The notes below the pieces were generated by a model. That model was not told the DNA's origin. It searched no databases and saw only the letters and a list, made by a program, of their open reading frames with translations. From positions 1,784,460-1,848,459 of the forward strand of contig JAYGXS010000003.1 of assembly GCA_036362985.1 (NCBI GenBank): a stretch of DNA of 64,000 nucleotides, written 5' to 3'. Below, piece by piece: positions 54,546 to 64,000 of this stretch. Source of the DNA: Ligula intestinalis. Lineage: Eukaryota; Platyhelminthes; Cestoda; Diphyllobothriidea; Diphyllobothriidae. The position numbers were made by a program, and so were the translations under genes. How positions within the stretch are numbered: the first letter of the stretch is position 1; each line of letters starts with the position of its first letter.

Positions 54546-56745
54546 ACAAATAAACTAATTGTTCCAGCAATCGTAACGTTAACAGTATTTTAGGAAGTAC
54601 ACCTCTAAAACTGCCTAGTCCAAGCATTTATGCCTACGGAAACGCTGGTTATGGGGTTGAATGGGTGGAAATTAAGATGAGGCAGTCGAATATAACTTAT
54701 TATCTTCTAAATGTATTTTTGTTTTATTTTTGTTGGTAATGTTGTGGATTTATATCTGTAGAGTTTCCTAATCTGTATTGTGCTTATAGTATTGCGGAAA
54801 AATCAGATTATCAGACTGCAGGTTTCTTTAAATTCGTGAAAAAATAGGAATGGTAATAAGGACGTCATCTACTTCAACTTATCCTTTCAGAGTAAGATGA
54901 GTATAGTCCGCGGCGCGAAGCGCTGCGGCCACTTTCAATTTACGTGCGGAACAAATTACACCCAACGTCCACAGGAAAAATGCTCAACAATTTTTTTCAC
55001 TTTCCATTTTTACAAATTTCTTTCATTTCCTATCTTTTTTCACCCCCAAAAGTCCTATAACCATCGTTTCCTTATGAAAAAAATGCTCCAACTAGGGTTG
55101 TATCAGGTGCACTTCTTAAACGTCTTTGCCGTCGTATCGTCTAGTTCTTACCTTATTGCTGCCAATTGCCTATTCACCTCGCTAAGAAGATATACAGCTC
55201 GTTGTTTGGAAACACTGAATGGAAGTAAAGCGGCAGGTTAAATTATAATTCCATCAGGAAACTTACCGATATCGGATTGTAAGGTAGAATATTCAAGCCA
55301 ATAATCACGTTTGACAAAACGAATAAAAGAGGGACTAGTCTGTTGCATGTTTGCTATAGTAAATTTGCATTCATAAGCTCAACGAAAATACATGAGAAAT
55401 ACTCATTCTATATAACTTGTTGTTTTCTTCTGTATTTGCTTCTAATATGCAAACACAGGATGACCAATCTTACCACCCTTTCTTAGTAATTTAATGGAAT
55501 CAAAAAGAAATTTCAGTATTTCTGTTAAAATTTAGAATCTAGAACATATAGTTTTAGGGCAGTAGGCAATGCCTTTAAAAACACTATTGAAAGTAGCATG
55601 CAAAAATGGTCAATATCCAATACAAAAAACAAATCTGCTACATTAAAACAGGACATATACGAGAAGTGTCAATTATTGAGTGATATAATTCTAATTTATT
55701 CCGCGATATTTGCAAAGGTTATAGAAAATGCCGGCGCACACTTTTTACGACCTGTTTTATGTCATGTTTGCCGCTGCTGACTTGCATGAATTAGTTTCCA
55801 TGTAAACCAAATTAGACGGGTAAGCTCAGCCATTACCATTGAAATACATGCGAATGCCGATGGATATTCTGATAAGACTCGAACTTAATGATGTTAGGAA
55901 AAAAATACAGCGGTCATGAAAGGGGTAATATACGTTCTTCTGGTTGTGGAATGTTTTTCTAAAAACAATTAAAGCTGACCAATAGCCTGCCGTGATTCCT
56001 ACTCCTCGCCACCCGAACAGCATTTTAAAGTGGAAATGATATTTTTCCGGGAGAAAATTCTGAATTGATTGCGCTGCTGACTGTAGCACACATGGACATT
56101 TTTCACGGGCTTTTCGAAAATATGTGTAAATAGGAAGTTTTTAGGCTGTAGTCACAGAAGACCATATTCCTTACAAACGGTAACCAGATATGGAACCGCA
56201 CGCCATATTTTCTGTCGCAAAAGAGCCAAAATACGCAGAACAGTAAAAACGTTAACAATGTTCCCGTAAATAATTTATATACTTCATTTGCCATCGAAAA
56301 ATAGAAGGTTTACTTGACATCTAACAAAAAAGCGTGAACATGTTAACGGATATTTTGTGGCTCTTTACCTTAATAAATATTGGTCAAAAGTTCGAAGGGT
56401 ATTTTAGATACCTTGATATACCCTAAGACGGACTGTAATAATAAATGCCTTAGATGATGTTCCCATAATATTTGGATAAATTCAAGCTGTCGACTTTTGA
56501 ACGAGATTTTTTTAGCTGCCTGAGAAAAGAAACCATTTAAAATAACGCTTAAAGCAGTGTGAAGTATCGAATATTTTAAGGCCCATTTAAATGTACACAG
56601 ATTTTGCAGCAACGATGCAGGAAAATATTCTTTTAAACATTCAATATTTGCTTAAATTTCTAAATTGGCGACTGGTAGAAAAGGTGTTTTTGATTTTAAA
56701 ATATATTTTAATTTATAAAATTACTTAAACTCGACCTGCCGTTAC
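54546..56745. other. AT-rich non-coding
   Basis: No recognisable gene. Frames at 54897-55241 and 55826-56612 have no family motif. Confidence 0.4.
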
Positions 56746-56949
56746 GTGGAAAATTTCCAAACCAAAAGCTGCCAAAACAATGCACCCGAGCGAACCAGAT
56801 TAGAGTCTGTCGCAGGCTTCAACACGCCGGAGTGCAATGGCGAGCCTCCACCTGGGGTCAGGGCCTTGCTGATCACCCTGAACTCGGTTCCATCTAATGA
56901 AGCACTCGCATTTTGCGGCTTTAGGAGACACATATTGAGTGTTACTTAA
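56746..56949. other. GC-rich island, open on both strands
   Basis: About 150 bp (56783-56930) of clearly higher GC in AT-rich DNA, open for 67 codons on the plus and 63 on the minus strand. The minus translation has ALTPGGGSPLHSGVLKPATD; the plus has GFNTPECNGEPPPGVRALL. I do not recognise either. A short transposed fragment is as likely as an exon. Confidence 0.3.
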
Positions 56950-59900
56950 AAAAAGTTGCAAAAGGTATTGACCACGATTTATGCTTATGGATAATTATTA
57001 TAATTGCCTTAGAAATTGAAATTACAAGGTTAAAAAATCACATAATTATAAATTTTAAAAAGGTAATCTTTTTAAGTTGAACACTTGAAGAAGATGCAAT
57101 TTACAGTTAAATGAGCATAAAAGTGTTTGATCTTTTTTCCGTGATGTTAATTAAAATAAACAAAGCCATTCAAATACAATCAGAAAAAAATAATGATGCT
57201 TAAATGTTAATTTTTATAGACTTATGTCGTAGCAGGTAGCCGCGCCAACGTTCATGCTAATGCCGGCTTCCCGACGTGACCGGGGATTATTCTGCAGGAT
57301 AATTAATCTTAAAATACCGCGGAGGGATCTTTTAAATCGATAAGGCATCTTGGAATTTCGTTAACCATAACGCGCAATAGCCCATCTTCTATAGGTTATT
57401 CGCCAGCATAGCTGCTGTGCACCTCAGGTCAATCGCATGACTGCGATATATAACGCATTCCTGACAAGCCGACTAAGTGCGGTACTTTACCACACAAAAA
57501 TTGCGCAGTTTACACGACTGCACAGTTTTATGCACGGAAATTATTCAAAAACTTTTCCATACTAACTGAAGAAGCATGCGAACATTCACAGTTATTTTTC
57601 TTAGTTTACCGTGAACATTCGGCGTTTTGACAGAATTTTTTCCTAAGCTGGGGGCAAATGGACGACTCTTGTCCTAACAAGCCAAACCCAATTTCGTTTA
57701 ACTCTTGTAAAACAGCGAATAACTGTTATATTTAAAGTTCCTGTGTTGACGAACATAGTAGACACTTAGGAAGTCACTACTGGCTTATTTACTGCCAGCA
57801 GACTCCAGATTTGAAATTACGTGCAGGCAGTCAAGTGAAATTTAAACGCAAATAAAATAAAAGTAAGTGTTTTTGACGTCTCAAGCGTTACCCCCTCTTC
57901 CATTTGTTACTAGTTCTCTAAGGGCAAATAGCAAGGACGATGATGCATCTTTCTATCAAAGCATAATGGTTTTTTGGACGGTACCGGCATACAACTTTGT
58001 AAATCCCGTACAAATGTGCATGCACAAACATACCTTTCAGCAATTTCCACAGCTGTCCATAATGTGGCTAATGTTTTAATATTAGCATGACGGGATGTTC
58101 ATCCATGCTATTCTGCCAACTGTTGGCTTTTACCGGTCTCAATAATTAATCCTCTATACTCCTTGTCCCTCGGGAGTCGATTCACAGCTTTGTTTTATTG
58201 TTTAGAGTTTATCCATGCCTACTTACGGGAGAGACAACGATCACCTATCTCTACAAAGCTAACGTTGACACACTTTACTTTCGTGTAGACTTATAACAAT
58301 TTGGGATTGGGAGTTGCAAAGTCCTGACTATATCATTCGCTTCGATAAATATTTAAATTTTTCGACGCCACAGTAATTATAGATAATGTAACTTCTATGG
58401 GTATAAAGTATATATTAAAGTGCCAACTACTTCATTCCTATAACATCAAACACAAAGTTGTTCTATTGAGGGTTTGTATAAACCCAGTTTATTTTGTTTT
58501 TTGATAGTTTCAGTTTATTGTTTTTTGTAATAATGCTTTCCACTTTTTTACTTTATATAGGTATAAAAGAGTAAATAGGCGGAACGCTACTTATTTTGTA
58601 TGATTTATAACACCAATTTACGTTGCTTGTCTGTGGCACCGCTTCATACGTAAAGCCCGAATTTTCCTTTAATACGACCCTGTTTTTTTATAGAAATCTC
58701 TAAGGCAGCTTACACAGTGTACGAAGAGGAATTAAATGTGATCGTAATGCTGTCTCGATTACAGCCAATGCAATATGTCTGTTACGGTACTGCCGGTGGT
58801 GCTATACAGAAGCCTCTTCGAACGCGCGTGTAAACCCTAAGGACATTAGAATAATATGGTTTGCTTTATGATTAGAAGTTAATGTATATTACGGCAAAAA
58901 TAATGAGGTTGGAATTTTACACAACCAAAAAAAACTTAAATCAGGAGGAAATATGATATTTAATGAAAAAGCCACAGCATAAAGTTTGAAGGCCTAAAAT
59001 GGACTCGTCTAACAGATAGCAGCGAGGATATCGATCATGAAATCTTCGTAATGCGAATTCTAGGGCCGTGAGTTCAATTAATTTTTGGACAGTTTTTCTA
59101 TACCTACGATTTTTGGGCAGAATGTCATTTCCGATAAAGTCAAAGTCAATATACAGTTAAGTTACTTTCATGTTGCCAACACATGTTCTTATTCAAAGAA
59201 AAAATATTGTGGCTGACAATATTATCGCAACATTTGTATCTTAGCGTTCAACTGAGAAAACATATCTCAAATCTGTCGTTTTGCTTTTGGCACAACGTCT
59301 TACAAAGCCGTACACTTAACGCTTTTAATGAATGAAAATGCAAAGCGTAATGATTAAAATCAGTTTGAAAAGTCCCATGTTTTCGAACACATTTTGCTTC
59401 GCCGTAAATAACCTTATATTTGGAAAGTACTGAGTTTTAGAATGTCGACGCGAGGAGATAACTCGGTCATTGCACTTCTGCTGAATATTGTTTGAGTGAC
59501 TTCCACTACCCGAGTAAAATGTGTAATAAATAATAATTGATCTTCATCATTTTTGCACCTTTAGCATAAAAACCTACTGAACAGATAATTCGAAATCTGT
59601 TCTCAAATAATGACTGACGAATTTAACTGCTTAAGCTTTTCTGATGTTCCGGTTACCTGATTTCAGGGTCAACTTGATCTTTTACGCATTTTTCGGGACT
59701 GCATTCTTCAATAAAGCATAAATTATTAGTGTCGTATAATGGAATAGTATCAAGGGCATTTGAAGAAATCATAATTTTTATGCAATTTTCAATGTTCCCC
59801 TCCACATTTTTAAATGGACAGCTTAACAAGGTGAAAAGTGCCTACCACAGTCAGTACTGGGAGCAGACTAATCAGCCGCAAATGTTTCGCATACCAGGTG

Positions 59901-60953
59901 ATAAGCGTTTTAGCCATTAACAAGTTCTGCATATAACAGTTTTGCGATTTCCAAACAATTTAAATTCCCAAGCTTACTGTAAATGATTCAGAATGCAGCT
60001 TTATAGGTGCAGTCAGAAAAGTGAAATAAGTTTCAAAGAAAACGCATGAAAACAGATTATTGGGCCAAAATCTTTCCAGCTGTGTATTGAAACAGAGAGA
60101 TTGAAAGTACCATAAGTTTGAAGCTGGCATTAAACTTGTCAACAAAATAGAGCTCTTTTCCCTGAAATTATGGAATTAATTAATCAAATACTTAAAAAAT
60201 ATAGGGAGTAACATAACATTTATACCTGCTATGGAGGCAACTCAAATCAGAGCTTCTGGATTCCCCTTTTTATAACAGGTGTGAAATCTTTCTAGGAATG
60301 GCAGTACATAATAATTATATGCCTTTATACGGTAGGATGTATGTCGAATGCTTTGGCATATAGTACGAAAAGACGTTGGAAGCATCATTTCAGATTGGAG
60401 TGTATAAGGAACCTCATCCAGAATTCGATCTTCGAATTGCCTGACCGCTGTAAAGTATGACATTATCATTATATTAGCCTGAAAAGCCGAAAAGACAAAA
60501 CCGGCAGATGACGAGAGCACTCGGATAATACGTAGAAAAATTACTTAGTCTTTTTGAGCAAGACTGGAAAAAAAAACACTGAAGAGCGATCGAGGAAGGG
60601 CAGCAGATTGCAGGCATCTCTAAATTGAGGTATGAGATAGAAAAGTAACCAACGGATACAATATAAGAATGTATTACTTGTTTCAAAATGAAGAAGAAAT
60701 GAAAGGTTAGATGTCAGAGTAACATTAAGCTTCAGGAAGGGGGATAACTTATTAGTAAAGATAGCTAAGGATTCAGGACTGAAAGAGGGTCACAATTGGA
60801 AAACGCATTTGAATATCCTTTGATCAGCAGAAGACCATTGACTGATAACCATGCTGAGATTTATTCCAGCTCATCTTTCAGAACCTGGCGATTAATCCGA
60901 CTTTTGAGAAGATGACTTACATCTGTATAATCATTATTAGGAGGTTTGGCAGA
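56950..60953. other. AT-rich non-coding, nothing recognised
   Basis: No domain-bearing frame, tRNA or window-internal repeat noticed over 4 kb. Confidence 0.4.
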
Positions 60954-60993
60954 TTTGCCTAATTTGAGTTGAGCCAATTGTGAAAAAACTCGA

Positions 60994-61076
60994 GGTGTTT
61001 GGGGGGATTGGAACCCACGTGGTAGAGAAGGCCTTTAACGGGGGCCAACGCTCTTACCACCTGAGCTACAAACGCC
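60994..61076 (-). repeat. tRNA-like repeat (SINE-B), minus copy
   Basis: Minus strand starts GGCGTTTGTAGCTCAGGTGG and ends CCCCCCAAACACC. Box A TAGCTCAGGTGGTAAGAGC and box B-like GGGTTCCAATCCC are visible, with acceptor ends nearly complementary. The anticodon region is too long for a standard tRNA. The tail (60950-60993: GGCAGATTTGCCTAATTTGA, GTTGAGCCAATTGTGAAAAA) and the 5' leader (61077-61245) recur near 63.1 kb. Confidence 0.55.
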
Positions 61077-61244
61077 TTAACTCGTGTAATAAATGAAATT
61101 ACACTTGGGTCGATATTTCCCGCCAATTTTACCGATCGTATGAAATCCACCAATACAGGACAGCAAGCTGACTGTCCAAGCAGGGTTTCCTAAGCAGTCA
61201 TCTAAAATCCACCAGAATAACTACTAGACTGACTTAATTTTAGG

Positions 61245-61345
61245 ATGTTTGGCAGCTTTGCTTACTATAAAAGCCTTTTCTACTACACGGGTTCAAATCT
61301 CGCTAAAAGCTTCGAGTTTTTCAACAATTGGGTCGACTTAACCTG
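61245..61345 (+). repeat. tRNA-like repeat 3' half, inverted partner
   Basis: ACACGGGTTCAAATCTCGCT keeps box B, followed by the SINE-B tail in plus orientation (GAGTTTTTCAACAATTGGGT, CGACTTAACC). It faces the minus copy at 60994-61076 across the shared leader, forming an inverted pair, but its box A half is gone. Confidence 0.4.
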
Positions 61346-62550
61346 TGTAAACAGCAGACTTCGGAAGAACACGTACCAGGGTTTCCAGCATGGACCTGGG
61401 ATAGAGTATGGTAATTTGGGCAGCATTTTATACCCCAGACTGCTTGTTGGCATCACATGCTGGAGTTTAGCCCAAATATTCATATAAAAGTTTAGATTGA
61501 ACCGATTAAACTTAATTCTGCATAATTTGCTCTTAGTTTCAGCATTTATATGTGAGATTTAATCGATTAAAACTTAAAAGTTGAATTTGACGTACAGTAG
61601 ATTCTCTCGTTGATTAACGTTCACCTGACTGCTAGTTGAACTCACATGTCCCGGTCTGCCTTGGGCCTATACAGAGGTCATGACAACCGTAGATCTGGTA
61701 GAGTAGTCAGATTGCATTGTTTGTACGATGTGTACTAACTTTAATTTTAACACTTATGATAATTACCCTATTCCTTTTTACTCCCTAACTCTCACAACAG
61801 CCCTAACCTCCCTTAAAGTAAGCTAGGAATTCTTTTACTAGGGGATCATGATAATGTGCTTCGATTAGGAGATTTCAATGTAACAATTTTGACGCATTTT
61901 TCTTAATTTGTGAGGGCTGTTGGGCTCTTGGAACTTCTTGCAATCGCTGTGTAATATAATTGGCACAAACTCCAGAAGTTTAAAATTATTTAGCGACCTA
62001 GTTTCGGTACATACTAAGCTGCTGGACCGAGTGAAAAACTAAAAAAATTAAATTTCCCCACTATCTGATCAACGTACTGGCTGGCATCATCATTTTCGGT
62101 TCTAAACGCCTGTTCTCTTTAAGCAGTAGTTCGCAAGCTGGGCAGAATTTCGCAGGCATATGCAGATCACTTTGTAAAATCGAGGCGAGCCTGCCTCAGT
62201 CAATAATTTTCTATCCTTCTTATTTGGACGAGCTTGCCTCATCCGATTGCCATCCTTACATAAGTCAAAAGCAACTTTTATACAAGCTAGATGTAATTAT
62301 AGGGACGATAATTCAACGAAAAAAGACTTGCTTGCACAAAAGTGCACTGACTTTGTAACTCTTTCTTCAGATTTCAGCAAAGCTTTTGACACAAAGGATC
62401 TGAACTGCAGTATGGATAAGACATTTAAAAATTATGTCTTCCTTTTAGCATTTAAAGAAGAAGAAATCTACCATGTAGTTAAGTTCAAGGTCTTACTTCG
62501 AGCCTCCTTATTTACCTTCTATATCATGACTGAAGTTTGTTCTAGAGAAT
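61346..62550. other. Non-coding spacer
   Basis: A 108-codon plus-strand frame at 62247-62573 contains SSDFSKAFDT, which recalls RT motif A, but nothing around it supports an RT. A short CCCTAA-like patch lies near 61770-61815. Confidence 0.35.
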
Positions 62551-62790
62551 TAACTTGGTTTAAAAATCAATGAATAATCTTAAAGGCTGTGAATAGTAAT
62601 CATGGGGGTAATGCAGGCCTGGATTTGAAAAGGAAACAGCTTGTATGATTAATCTTAAAAATATTGGATTTTCGACGCTGGTAAAGCCACGTTTCATGGC
62701 AAGAAAAAGCAGTTTCAGTCTATTCACTCGATTATACTTAAGCCTCAGAATGGCGAGGATACACCTGGTAGACCTTCTTTGAAATACTCA
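62551..62790 (+). repeat. Direct repeat, unit 1
   Basis: Starts TTGGTTTAAAAATCAATGAA and is repeated 1140 bp downstream (TGGTTTGAAAATCAATGAAT at 63696). Later shared blocks include AAAGCCAC, ATTCACTCGATTATACTTAAG against ATTCGCTAGAATATGCTTAAG, and CTGGTAGACCTTCTTTGA. The 1.1-kb interval between units holds the tRNA-like cluster. Confidence 0.5.
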
Positions 62791-63111
62791 ATCGTTTTGT
62801 TGTGACTTCGATATAAGTACAGAACTGACTATATTGACTGATAGCGTACTGACTGGTAACCAGGACACATTTTGAACTAATTCTATCCCTCAGTGGATCC
62901 CCTGCTAATCTTAAAGAGATATCTAGTATGCTTTTCCATTTTATAAATTCTGTTTTTCGAATTTCCGCAAAATAAACGCGCATACCCTTTGAGACAAACC
63001 TATTGATGTTTGACCTGAAAATTGTTTGTGCTTAATTATGAACCATCGGCTTCAGCTGGATAACCAAGGACAATTCACAAGTTTGAGTTGACCCAAGTGT
63101 GAAAAACTCTA

Positions 63112-63192
63112 GACGTTTGGCAGGATTTGAACCCGCACATCAGAGAAAGCCTTTGCCGGAGACTAATGCTCTACCGCTTAGCTAAAAACGCC
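63112..63192 (-). repeat. tRNA-like repeat (SINE-B), minus copy
   Basis: Minus strand: GGGCGTTTTTAGCTAAGCGG, TAGAGCATTAGTCTCCGGCA, AAGGCTTTCTCTGATGTGCG, GGTTCAAATCCTGCCAAACG. Box A and box B are both legible. The tail (GAGTTTTTCACACTTGGGTC on the minus strand) and a ~165-bp leader (63193-63355, with GGAATCCACCAATACGGGAG and CTAGAATCCACCAGAATGAC) match the 61-kb copy. Confidence 0.55.
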
Positions 63193-63410
63193 CGCTTCAC
63201 GCCAAGAGTTTAATCACACATGGATCGATATTACCCGCTCAACTTTTCACTTATATGGAATCCACCAATACGGGAGCAAGTTGACTGCACCAGCAGGATT
63301 TCCTAAGCAATCATCTAGAATCCACCAGAATGACTACTAGGCTGACTTAATTTTTAAGTTGGTTTGGCAGATTTGCTTAATTTGAGTTGACCCAAGTGTG
63401 AAAAACTCTA

Positions 63411-63490
63411 GGCATTTGAGGAATTTGAACCCTTACATCAGAGAAAGCCTTTGTCGGAGGCTAATGCTCTACCGCTAAGCTACAAATGCC
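63411..63490 (-). repeat. tRNA-like repeat, best acceptor pairing
   Basis: Minus strand, 80 nt, starting GGCATTTGTAGCTTAGCGGT and ending AAATGCC, so the 7-bp acceptor stem is perfect. Box A and GGGTTCAAATTCC are present. The region between D and T arms is longer than in a standard tRNA, so the anticodon cannot be placed with confidence. A tRNA pseudogene or SINE head is the likelier reading; a functional tRNA is not excluded. Confidence 0.5.
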
Positions 63491-63502
63491 CGCTTCACAC
63501 CA

Positions 63503-63576
63503 TGAGCTAAGCGGTAGAGCATTGGCCTCCGGCAAAGGCTTTCTCTGATATGCGGGTTCAAATCCCGTCAAACGCC
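63503..63576 (+). repeat. tRNA-like repeat, plus copy
   Basis: Right arm of the inverted repeat: GAGCTAAGCGGTAGAGCATT, GGCCTCCGGCAAAGGCTTTC, then GCGGGTTCAAATCCCG and AAACGCC. Box B is perfect (GGTTCAAATCC). The 5' acceptor strand is missing, so it cannot form a complete tRNA. Confidence 0.5.
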
Positions 63577-63690
63577 TAGAGTTTTTCACTCTTGGGTCAA
63601 GTCAAATTAAACAAATCTGCCAAACCAACTTAATAATTCGCAGGTTGCCGGAACACGACCATAAGTTTTTAAATGTGTTCCAGAAAATTT

Positions 63691-64000
63691 CTAAATGGTT
63701 TGAAAATCAATGAATAATCATAAAGCATGTGAGTATTAATCATTTAATTAGCGAAGAATCGGCTTTAAGCCGCAACAAATTTTTTTTAGCTTTTAGGTAA
63801 ATTCTTCAAATTATGAGTTAGAAAAATGCTTATTTGTAATTTCCTATAATAATGAGTTTGGAGGCTACGAAAGCCACATCACACGGCCAGTACTTTATAC
63901 TTAGGGTAAATCTTCTGTAGAAGAAATTCCCACTTTATTCGCTAGAATATGCTTAAGTGCTTATATGATGAGCATAGAACTGGTAGACTTTCTTTGATAT
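63691..64000 (+). repeat. Direct repeat, unit 2 (runs off the window)
   Basis: Second copy of the segment at 62551-62790, with insertions (the offset grows from 1140 to about 1217 bp). It continues past the window edge, so a tandem array with a ~1.1-kb unit is possible. Confidence 0.45.

Larger units (their letters stand above)
63355..63633. repeat. Inverted repeat of two tRNA-like units
   Basis: Two ~130-bp arms (63355-63490 and 63503-63633) are inverse complements at roughly 90 percent by eye, separated by ~12 bp (CGCTTCACACCA). Each arm is a tRNA-like unit plus tail. Such a structure can fold into a long hairpin in single-stranded DNA or in a read-through transcript. Confidence 0.65.

Noticed and set aside
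62377..62410. SSDFSKAFDT as reverse transcriptase motif A
   Set aside because: No other RT motif in any frame nearby; a ten-residue match is not enough.
63411..63490. Functional tRNA gene
   Set aside because: The acceptor stem is perfect, but the region between the D and T arms is too long, the anticodon cannot be placed, and the unit is repetitive. Kept as a tRNA-like repeat.
1..64000. CRISPR array, bacterial operons or prophage
   Set aside because: No regularly spaced repeats, no Shine-Dalgarno-led gene runs; all coding remnants are eukaryotic transposon proteins.

Overview
The window looks like gene-poor, repeat-dense nuclear DNA from an animal, most likely a parasitic flatworm (tapeworm or fluke). 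This is inferred from the mix: CR1- and L2-like non-LTR retrotransposons, Penelope-like elements (PLEs) with GIY-YIG endonucleases, hammerhead ribozyme motifs, tRNA-derived short repeats, mariner/Tc1 DNA transposons and CCCTAA-type telomere-like tracts. No search was run, so the species is not established. I could not support any intact host protein gene; every long coding stretch is a decayed transposon gene. There is one 10-N assembly gap.

Layout. 1-7.3 kb: GC-richer non-coding DNA with three copies of an LTR-like repeat (family C), a tRNA-derived SINE and two hammerhead-like motifs. 7.4-10.85 kb: a decayed L2-like retrotransposon (+), its endonuclease region split by a ~100-bp insert carrying a well-preserved hammerhead core. 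11-20 kb: retroposon tail, G-rich tracts, a mariner-like MITE, a tRNA-like repeat and one weak exon candidate. 20.4-22.4 kb: a PLE (-) with a GIY-YIG domain and two hammerhead-bearing repeats. 23.6-25.1 kb: second L2-like copy (-) abutting another hammerhead repeat. 26.6-28.0 kb: a full-length but dead mariner. 28.3-35.6 kb: tRNA-like repeat, two more PLE remnants, an L2 3' fragment, a Tc1 remnant and a 639-bp foldback MITE. 37-43.1 kb: telomere-like modules leading into a near full-length CR1-like element whose ORF1 carries peptide repeats. 46-48 kb: a second, internally deleted CR1 copy. 49.5-60.9 kb: AT-rich DNA with little recognisable. 60.9-64 kb: tRNA-like repeats in inverted pairs, inside a larger direct repeat.

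How it fits together. The autonomous elements (CR1, L2, PLE, mariner, Tc1) have all lost function through stops, frameshifts or changed catalytic residues. The short repeats (SINE-like, hammerhead-bearing, MITE) are probably non-autonomous parasites of such machinery. The most unusual signal is the density of hammerhead-like motifs: about ten in 64 kb, in at least three sequence families, two with complete cores. The CR1 ORF1/5' structure (peptide repeats, telomere-like modules) and the inverted tRNA-like cluster come next.
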